A stretch of DNA of 64,000 nt. It comes from Candidatus Flexifilum breve. GTDB taxonomy: Bacteria > Chloroflexota > Anaerolineae > Aggregatilineales > Phototrophicaceae. Below, one piece after another: positions 58,470-64,000 of this stretch. Every line of letters begins with the position of its first letter. The first letter of the stretch is position 1. Location of the stretch: NCBI GenBank assembly GCA_016717205.1, contig JADKGC010000009.1, positions 186,001 to 250,000 of the forward strand, read 5' to 3'. Below the pieces are notes generated by a model. That model did not search any database. It saw only the letters and a program-made list of their open reading frames with translations, and was not told the DNA's origin. The position numbers were made by a program, and so were the translations under genes.

Positions 58470-61004
58470 CTAGCTCACGGCCTCTTCGTACGGACCATCG
58501 CCGTTGAGGCTGACGCCATCTTCCGACATTTCCGACATTTCCGACATTTCCGGCACTTCCACCGAACCATCCATCACGGCCACGCCGATGATGTAATCGC
58601 CACCCGCCAAATCCATCACTTTGACACCCTGTGTATTGCGTCCAGTTTCACGGATTTCGTCCAGCTTGGTGCGCAACACGATGTTCTCGCGTGTGATGAA
58701 CAGGATATCGTCTTTAGGATTAATACAGCACATGGAGACAACCGGCCCCGTCTTCTCATTGCGGGAGAGCGTGCGCGTACCCAGGCCAAAACGTCCCTGA
58801 ATGCGATATTCATCGACGGCCGTGCGCTTGCCATAGCCATTGCGCGTGATGATGACGATGTGCGAATGTTCGTCACCGACCACATCCATGCCAACGACCG
58901 TATCGCGGTCAACGAGCCGGATCGAGTTGACGCCCGCCGCCCCACGTCCCATGACGCGCACTTCGTCTTCATGGAAGCGGATGCTCTGCCCGTCTTCCGT
59001 GACGAGGATGACATGCTGATCGCCGTTGGTCGTCTTGGCCGAAATCAGACGGTCATTATCTTCCAGCGAGATGGCAATCAATCCGCTCGGGCGCACTTCC
59101 GCGAAGTCGCCGAGGTTGACGCGCTTGATGCGCCCCAACTGCGTCGCCATGACAACTGCCCCGCCCTCGCCAAACGAGGAGACAGGCAGAATCGCGGTGA
59201 TATGCTCATCGCCCGTCAGCGCGAGGATACTCTGGACGTGTGTGCCCTTGCCGGCACGCTGCCCTTCCGGGATGTTATACGCCTTCTCGCTGTAGACCTT
59301 GCCCTTATCGGTGAAGAACAGCAAGGTATCCAGTGAGATGGAGGAGACGATCTGCACCACGCCGTCGTCATCTTTGCCCGTCATGCCCATCACGCCCTTA
59401 CCACCGCGCCGCTGCGCCCGGTAAGCATTCGACGGCACGCGCTTGATATAGCCGAAACGGCTGAGCAGCACGACGACTTCCTCTTCACGCACGAGATCCG
59501 ACTCGGCGAACTGCGTATTCACACCGTACACGACTTCAGTGCGGCGGTCATCGCCAAACGTTTCCGCCAGGTCCGTCAAATCCTCGCGAATCAACGCCAG
59601 AATCTTGGGCGGCGTCGCCAGCAGATCTTCGAGATAGGCGATGCGCGTCATCACTTCGTTGAATTCCGACTGCAGCTTCATCTGTTCGAGGGCGGCGAGG
59701 CGGCGGAGCTGCATTTCAAGGATGGCGTTCGACTGTGCTTCCGACAGGCCGAACAGCGTCATCAGGTTAGTGCGCGCCGTATCGACATCGTCCGCCGAGC
59801 GGATAGTCTGAATAATCGCGTCAAGGCTGGAGAGCGCTTTGAGCAGCCCTTCGAGGATGTGCGCCCGACCGCGGCGTTTATCCAGTTCAAACTGCGACCG
59901 GCGCGAAATCACTTCAAAGCGGTGATCGATGTAGATTTGCAGAAACCGCTTCAGGCTGAGCGTCTTCGGTTCGCCGTTGACCAACGCCAGCATCTGAATG
60001 CTGTAAGTACTCTGGAGCTGCGTGTATTTATAGAGCTGGTTGAGGACTTTCTTGGGCTGCGCCCCGGCCTTCAACTCAATAACCAACCGCATGCCCTGCC
60101 GATCCGATTCGTCGCGCAAATCGCTGATCGCCGTGAGGCGGTCTTCGCGCACGAGGGAGACAATGCGCTCGATGATCGATACTTTGCTGATCTGGTACGG
60201 AATTTCGGTGATGACAATCCGCTGGCGATCCGCGCGCCCCTGCTCGATGTGCGCTTTGGCGCGCACCACGCAGCGCCCGCGCCCAGTCGCATAGGCTTCT
60301 TTCAGCTCATCTTCGACCACCACCGCCGCGCCCGTCGGAAAATCCGGCGCTTTGACGAAATGCATCAGGTCGTCGACTGTCACCTCGTCCATGAGTTCGT
60401 AATTGTCAATCAGGTAGGAGATCGCCGCGGCGAGTTCGCGCAGGTTGTGCGGCGGGATGTTCGTTGCCATACCGACGGCAATACCGCTCGCGCCATTCAA
60501 AAGCATATTGGGCAGGCGGGCGGGCAGCACACTGGGTTCCTGCTGCGTGCCGTCATAGTTATCGACGAAATCGACCGTATTCATGTCGATATCGACGAGG
60601 AGTTCTTCCGCCAGCTTGGCGAGGCGCGCTTCGGTGTAACGCATGGCCGCTGGGCTGTCCCCATCGACGCTGCCGAAGTTCCCCTGCCCGTCCACCAGTG
60701 GGTAGCGCAGCGAGAAGGTCTGCGCCATACGCGCCATCGAGTCATAGACCGCGACATCGCCGTGCGGATGATACTTACCGAGCACTTCACCAACGATACG
60801 CGCGCTCTTTTTGTACTGGGAATTGGACCGAATCCCCATATCATACATGGCGAACAAAATGCGCCGATGTACGGGCTTCAATCCATCACGCGCATCAGGC
60901 AGTGCGCGGGCGACGATCACGCTCATCGCGTAATCCAGGAAGCTGCCGCGCATCTCTTCGTTGATGTTAATCGGGCGGATCGTTCCTATCGAGTCCATAG
61001 ACAT
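58470..61004 (-). CDS. gyrA: DNA gyrase subunit A
   Basis: 844 residues from ATG 61004, where AAGGGGG stands 12 bp upstream and the product begins MSMDSIGTIRPININEEM; ATG 61058 would add 18 residues. The breakage-reunion core has the active Tyr in AAMRYTEARLAKLAEEL, and the coiled-coil/C-gate is complete. The C-terminal beta-pinwheel carries the GyrA box QRRGGKG, which separates it from ParC. It forms A2B2 with GyrB for negative supercoiling. In the quinolone pocket, E. coli Ser83 is Val (HPHGDVAVYDS). The tail contains MSE repeated three times. gyrB is not in the window. Confidence 0.97.
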   Translation of the reverse strand: MSMDSIGTIRPININEEMRGSFLDYAMSVIVARALPDARDGLKPVHRRILFAMYDMGIRSNSQYKKSARIVGEVLGKYHPHGDVAVYDSMARMAQTFSLRYPLVDGQGNFGSVDGDSPAAMRYTEARLAKLAEELLVDIDMNTVDFVDNYDGTQQEPSVLPARLPNMLLNGASGIAVGMATNIPPHNLRELAAAISYLIDNYELMDEVTVDDLMHFVKAPDFPTGAAVVVEDELKEAYATGRGRCVVRAKAHIEQGRADRQRIVITEIPYQISKVSIIERIVSLVREDRLTAISDLRDESDRQGMRLVIELKAGAQPKKVLNQLYKYTQLQSTYSIQMLALVNGEPKTLSLKRFLQIYIDHRFEVISRRSQFELDKRRGRAHILEGLLKALSSLDAIIQTIRSADDVDTARTNLMTLFGLSEAQSNAILEMQLRRLAALEQMKLQSEFNEVMTRIAYLEDLLATPPKILALIREDLTDLAETFGDDRRTEVVYGVNTQFAESDLVREEEVVVLLSRFGYIKRVPSNAYRAQRRGGKGVMGMTGKDDDGVVQIVSSISLDTLLFFTDKGKVYSEKAYNIPEGQRAGKGTHVQSILALTGDEHITAILPVSSFGEGGAVVMATQLGRIKRVNLGDFAEVRPSGLIAISLEDNDRLISAKTTNGDQHVILVTEDGQSIRFHEDEVRVMGRGAAGVNSIRLVDRDTVVGMDVVGDEHSHIVIITRNGYGKRTAVDEYRIQGRFGLGTRTLSRNEKTGPVVSMCCINPKDDILFITRENIVLRTKLDEIRETGRNTQGVKVMDLAGGDYIIGVAVMDGSVEVPEMSEMSEMSEDGVSLNGDGPYEEAVS
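58521..58547. repeat. 9-bp tandem repeat inside gyrA
   Basis: Three exact copies of TTCCGACAT are followed by a partial fourth (TTCCGG). In the gyrA frame they encode EMSEMSEMSE in the acidic C-terminal tail, so copy-number slippage would stay in frame. Confidence 0.85.
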
Positions 61005-61080
61005 AGTGCGCGCAATCCCCCTTATTTTTTCAGGTGGAAGAAGCGCGTGCTCCTTCATTAGAAGATATACCAGTCTACAG

Positions 61081-61086
61081 ATTATA
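61081..61086 (-). promoter_or_regulatory. gyrA -10 box
   Basis: A TATAAT on the minus strand (GGTATAATC) lies 77 bp upstream of the gyrA start, with no good -35 box. An ACAAGT/ACTTGT inverted repeat at 61144-61160 in the same divergent AT-rich gap could be an operator. Confidence 0.45.
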
Positions 61087-61242
61087 CCTTAGTTCTCCGT
61101 GTAAATCCAGCGTTTTCCCAAATGTAACCAGTGCAATAATAGCACAAGTTTTCGACTTGTTGTTTCACCAGCCGCGCGGCACAATATCTATAAATCAAAT
61201 TGCCATTTGGTGAACTGAATCGCTTTTTTGGAGACCGCAACC

Positions 61243-62220
61243 ATGCGCAGAAAATGGCTTCTTGCTGTGATCGTGGTGATCGTCGTGCTCGTCTTCGGTG
61301 GTGGGTATCTGGCAGCGGGGGCGGTGGTCTACAACACGCTGACGCGCGTCAACCCCGACTGCAACAACCGCCCGGACGATCTCGACAACGCCCCCGACGC
61401 CTTCGACTTGCCCAATGACGGTGATGCCTCCGCCTACCTGATGCCTGACTACGAAACGGTGAGCATTCCCAGCCGTGACGCTGGCATCACCATCTCGGCG
61501 TGGTATGTGCCCGCTGCCGAAACGCCGGAGAGCGCCCCGGCTGTCCTCCTCGTGCACGGCTTGAACAGCTGCAAGCAGGCGCCTTCTGTGCTGCTTCCCG
61601 GCGGCATGCTGCATCAGGCGGGTTTCAACGTGCTGATGATGGACATGCGCGATCATGGCGCATCCACCGTCGAAGACGGCCGCTACGCCGTCGGCACGGA
61701 AGAGTATCGCGACGTGCTCGGCGCGTGGGACTGGCTGATCGCCGAACAGGGTATCCCCGCCGAACGCATCGGCCTATTCGGTGTGTCCCTCGGTGCCGCC
61801 ACCATGTTGATCGCGACCGGAGCCGAACCGCAGGTTGCCGCGGTCTGGGAAGACAGCGGTTTCGCCGATATTCAGGTCGCGTTGGATGCCGAGCTCGCTC
61901 GCAACGGTTACCCGCAGTTTCTGGCGCCTGCCGGGCTGTTTATGGGCCGCCTTATGAGCGGTGACAATGTCACCGCGATCAGCCCGCTGCAAGCTGTGCA
62001 AACTATCGGCACGCGCCCGTTGTTCATCACGCACGGCACAGCGGATCGCCGCTTAAGCGTGCAGTACGCCTATGACCTCGCTGCCGCGGCCAACGCGGTC
62101 GGCAACCCGGTCGAACCGTGGATTATCGACGGCGCAGATCACGTTCAGGGAATGTTCATGATCACCGACGACTATGCCGCGCGCCTCGTCGCCTTTTTTA
62201 CCGAGCACCTAGGAGCCTAA
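61243..62220 (+). CDS. Membrane-anchored alpha/beta hydrolase
   Basis: 325 residues from ATG 61243 (GGAG nine bases upstream). An N-terminal membrane anchor or signal (RRKWLLAVIVVIVVLVFGGGYLAAG) has no lipobox. The hydrolase core has the HG oxyanion motif LLVHGLNSCKQ, nucleophile Ser in GLFGVSLGAATM, Asp in THGTADRRLSV and His in IDGADHVQGM. It resembles the DUF1749/YqkD-BAAT-type serine hydrolases that act outside the membrane; the substrate is unknown. AGGAG at its 3' end serves the following acylase gene, so they form an operon. Confidence 0.9.
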   Translation: MRRKWLLAVIVVIVVLVFGGGYLAAGAVVYNTLTRVNPDCNNRPDDLDNAPDAFDLPNDGDASAYLMPDYETVSIPSRDAGITISAWYVPAAETPESAPAVLLVHGLNSCKQAPSVLLPGGMLHQAGFNVLMMDMRDHGASTVEDGRYAVGTEEYRDVLGAWDWLIAEQGIPAERIGLFGVSLGAATMLIATGAEPQVAAVWEDSGFADIQVALDAELARNGYPQFLAPAGLFMGRLMSGDNVTAISPLQAVQTIGTRPLFITHGTADRRLSVQYAYDLAAAANAVGNPVEPWIIDGADHVQGMFMITDDYAARLVAFFTEHLGA

Positions 62221-62249
62221 CGCAGTGAAAGTTTCTACGAATAGTTCTT

Positions 62250-64000
62250 TTGATTCTGCTGCTCATCGTCGTGGTGATCGCCGTCGGCGGTTTCCTCATT
62301 TTCAACGACACTACGCGCGGCCCGCTTCCGGTCACCAGCGGCACGCTCAACGTCACCGGTTTGCAGGCGCAGGTCGAAGTGCTGCGCGACGATTGGGGCG
62401 TCCCGCACATCTACGCCAGCAACCCGCATGATCTGTTCTTTGCGCAGGGCTTCACGCAGGCACAAGACCGCTGGTGGCAGATGGAATTCGCGCGGCATGT
62501 GGGCGCGGGTACGATTCAGGAACTGACGGGCCAGACCGCCAGCGTCATGGGGAGCGACCTCTTCATCCGCACGGCAGGCTGGTATGAGGCCGCGCAGCGC
62601 GATGTCGCGCTGCTGGATGAGACGGAAACCGCCGCGGTGCAGGCCTTCGCCGACGGCGTCAACGCATATATCACCAGTCGCCCGCAGGACGACCTCGCGC
62701 TCGAATACCGCCTGCTCGGTGTGACGGGGGTGAACATCACCATCGCGCCGTGGACGATTGCCGACAGCCTCGTGTGGGGTAAGGTGATGGCGTGGAACCT
62801 CACCGACTCGTACGGTTCGGACATGGACAACGCACTGCTGCTCGACGCGCTCGGTCAAGCCCTGTTCGACGACCTCACCCCGCCCTTCCCCTTCGACAGC
62901 AAGCCGACCATCCTCCAAGCTGAGGATTTGCCCATCACAGAAGCGAGCCTGAGCACGGCCTACGCGGGCAGTCGCGCCGCGCTGACCGTGCCGGCGAGCC
63001 GTGCAGCAGCAGGCGGCATCGTGCGCGGCGACTGGGTCACGCGCAGCACCGACGTTGGCATCGGCAGTAACAACTGGGTCGCCACCGGGACGATGACCTC
63101 CGACGGGACGCCGCTGTTGGCGAATGATCCGCACCTCGGCATCCAGATGCCGTCGATCTGGTACGAGATCGGGCTGCACTGCTACCCAGTCACGGCGGAG
63201 TGCCCGTATGATGTCGTCGGCTTTGCCCTGCCCGCGTCGCCCGCCGTCATCATCGGTCACAACGCGAATATCGCGTGGGGCGTGACCAATGTGGGCGCGG
63301 ATGTGCAGGATTTGTACAGCCTCGAAATCAACCCAGACAACCCGACGCAGTATCGTTGGGACGGCGACTGGCGTGACATGACGGTCCGCGAGGAGACGAT
63401 CAACTTTGGGGATGGCGAAGAGCCGGTTACGATTCAGGTACGCGAAACGCATCTCGGCCCCATAATCAACGACAACCGCTACGACTCCGAAACGGGTGAA
63501 ATCTCCGGTTGGAACAGCGAAGATCCTATGGTGCTGCGCTGGACCGGCTTGGACGAAGGCACGCTCTACAAGTCCGTGCTGCGGCTGAACCTAGCGAGCA
63601 ATTGGGATGAATTCCGCGCTGCGCTCAGCTACTGGAATGTCCCGGCGCAAAACTTCGTGTACGCGGATACGGCGGGCAATATCGGCTACCAGACACCAGG
63701 CAGCATGCCCATTCGCCCCCGTGACCGCGATGGCCGCTTCCCGACGCTCGCCACCAGCGACGCCGACACGTGGCAGGGCTACATCCCGTTTGACCTGCTG
63801 CCGCGCATCCTCAACCCCGAACGCGACTTCGTCGTCACGGCGAATCAAGCGGTCGTTCCACCGGATTACTACGCCGAACTCGAAACAGCGCTCGGCGCGG
63901 ACAACTTCTACGAGCTCGGCTATAGCTGGTCGTACGGCTACCGCGGCGAACGCATCAACGAACTGATGGATCAGCTTAAGGCGCACAACGCCAGCACGTA
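62250..64000 (+). CDS. Penicillin acylase family (Ntn hydrolase) protein, partial, probable 5' frameshift
   Basis: At least 583 codons, open to the window edge. An N-terminal hydrophobic anchor (LILLLIVVVIAVGGFLIF) is followed by an alpha-chain-like part (VEVLRDDWGVPHIYA, AQGFTQAQDRWWQMEFAR). The autocatalytic site GSNNWVATG follows, with the nucleophile Ser at 63066-63068, then PLLANDPHLGIQMPSIWYE. Family members self-cleave and hydrolyse amides such as acyl-homoserine lactones or beta-lactam side chains. No ATG exists in this frame near the 5' end. The good ribosome binding site AGGAG (62211-62215) points to GTG 62225 in another frame, so the start at TTG 62250 is provisional. Confidence 0.85.
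   Translation, partial: MILLLIVVVIAVGGFLIFNDTTRGPLPVTSGTLNVTGLQAQVEVLRDDWGVPHIYASNPHDLFFAQGFTQAQDRWWQMEFARHVGAGTIQELTGQTASVMGSDLFIRTAGWYEAAQRDVALLDETETAAVQAFADGVNAYITSRPQDDLALEYRLLGVTGVNITIAPWTIADSLVWGKVMAWNLTDSYGSDMDNALLLDALGQALFDDLTPPFPFDSKPTILQAEDLPITEASLSTAYAGSRAALTVPASRAAAGGIVRGDWVTRSTDVGIGSNNWVATGTMTSDGTPLLANDPHLGIQMPSIWYEIGLHCYPVTAECPYDVVGFALPASPAVIIGHNANIAWGVTNVGADVQDLYSLEINPDNPTQYRWDGDWRDMTVREETINFGDGEEPVTIQVRETHLGPIINDNRYDSETGEISGWNSEDPMVLRWTGLDEGTLYKSVLRLNLASNWDEFRAALSYWNVPAQNFVYADTAGNIGYQTPGSMPIRPRDRDGRFPTLATSDADTWQGYIPFDLLPRILNPERDFVVTANQAVVPPDYYAELETALGADNFYELGYSWSYGYRGERINELMDQLKAHNAST

Noticed and set aside
59859..61061. 400-codon open frame opposite gyrA
   Set aside because: It is an antisense shadow; its composition is skewed to Arg/His/Asp.
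62235..63452. 405-codon open frame on the minus strand opposite the acylase gene
   Set aside because: It has no family features. The plus-strand frame has the complete penicillin-acylase motif set including GSNNW.
1..64000. CRISPR array or cas genes
   Set aside because: No regularly spaced direct repeats and no Cas protein motifs were seen.

Overview
The window is GC-rich, densely coded bacterial chromosome and most likely comes from a member of the Chloroflexota (Anaerolineae-like). The best lineage markers are two proteins with the YYYxG membrane domain (DUF2298, 'Chlor_Arch_YYY') and a protein with the DE and HGP signatures of the TIGR03663 family. That pair is known mainly from Chloroflexi and some archaea. 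A lactate-dehydrogenase-like malate dehydrogenase and a large set of secreted or membrane proteins with TPE/TVP-rich tails fit the same group. No plasmid, phage or rRNA signature is present.

Region 1 (1-24.6 kb) is mostly housekeeping. It holds a GAF-PAS histidine kinase with a CpXC protein behind it, a ROK protein divergent from mutS, a DUF1385 protein, recJ with a secreted glycosidase-like protein, fmt-sua5, a YqhA protein, mdh, a phosphoglycerate-mutase-type phosphatase, and two unknown genes ahead of era. These are followed by the minus-strand nusA-ylxR-infB-rbfA-nrnA-truB-ribF transcription/translation operon. That operon has a good promoter and a hairpin at the very 5' end of its leader. 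rimP is not next to nusA.

Region 2 (24.7-45.1 kb) is the most distinctive part. Ten genes lie on the minus strand, mostly spaced by under 20 bp or overlapping. In transcription order they are a flippase-like membrane protein, a GT4 glycosyltransferase, a SAM methyltransferase, a GT39-like membrane protein, a giant 1755-residue protein joining a mannosyltransferase-like half to a YYY half, a free-standing YYY protein, another mannosyltransferase-like protein, an ECF-type sigma factor, a zinc-finger anti-sigma factor, and a TIGR03663 protein fused to an NHL propeller. The inferred role is lipid-linked glycan assembly or protein glycosylation at the cell surface, possibly under control of its own sigma factor. 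The YYY and TIGR03663 families have no established function.

Region 3 (45.1-52.7 kb) is accessory and partly decayed. It starts with tRNA-Gly(CCC), which has a consensus promoter and a terminator. It then carries a DUF4062-TIR protein (candidate stress or defence effector), an NTF2-like protein, an orphan CxxC protein, a DUF4258 protein, a mosaic glycoside-hydrolase pseudogene running into an esterase, a frameshifted TetR regulator, a zinc-ribbon FHA protein, and a truncated membrane glycosyltransferase-like fragment.

Region 4 (52.7-64 kb) holds a 1172-residue receiver/multi-PAS histidine kinase, a secreted SH3b protein, bL25 (rplY) with a consensus promoter and terminator, gyrA with Val at the Ser83-equivalent position, an alpha/beta hydrolase, and a penicillin-acylase-family protein. 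The acylase runs off the window and appears frameshifted just after its start codon.

A family of short palindromic elements built on GTAGGGRC ... GYCCCTAC, GGACGAGG/CCTCGTCC and GGGCAGAC/GTCTGCCC recurs between genes. In at least one place (after mdh) it forms the stem of a terminator, and in another it overlaps the likely start codon of a secreted protein.
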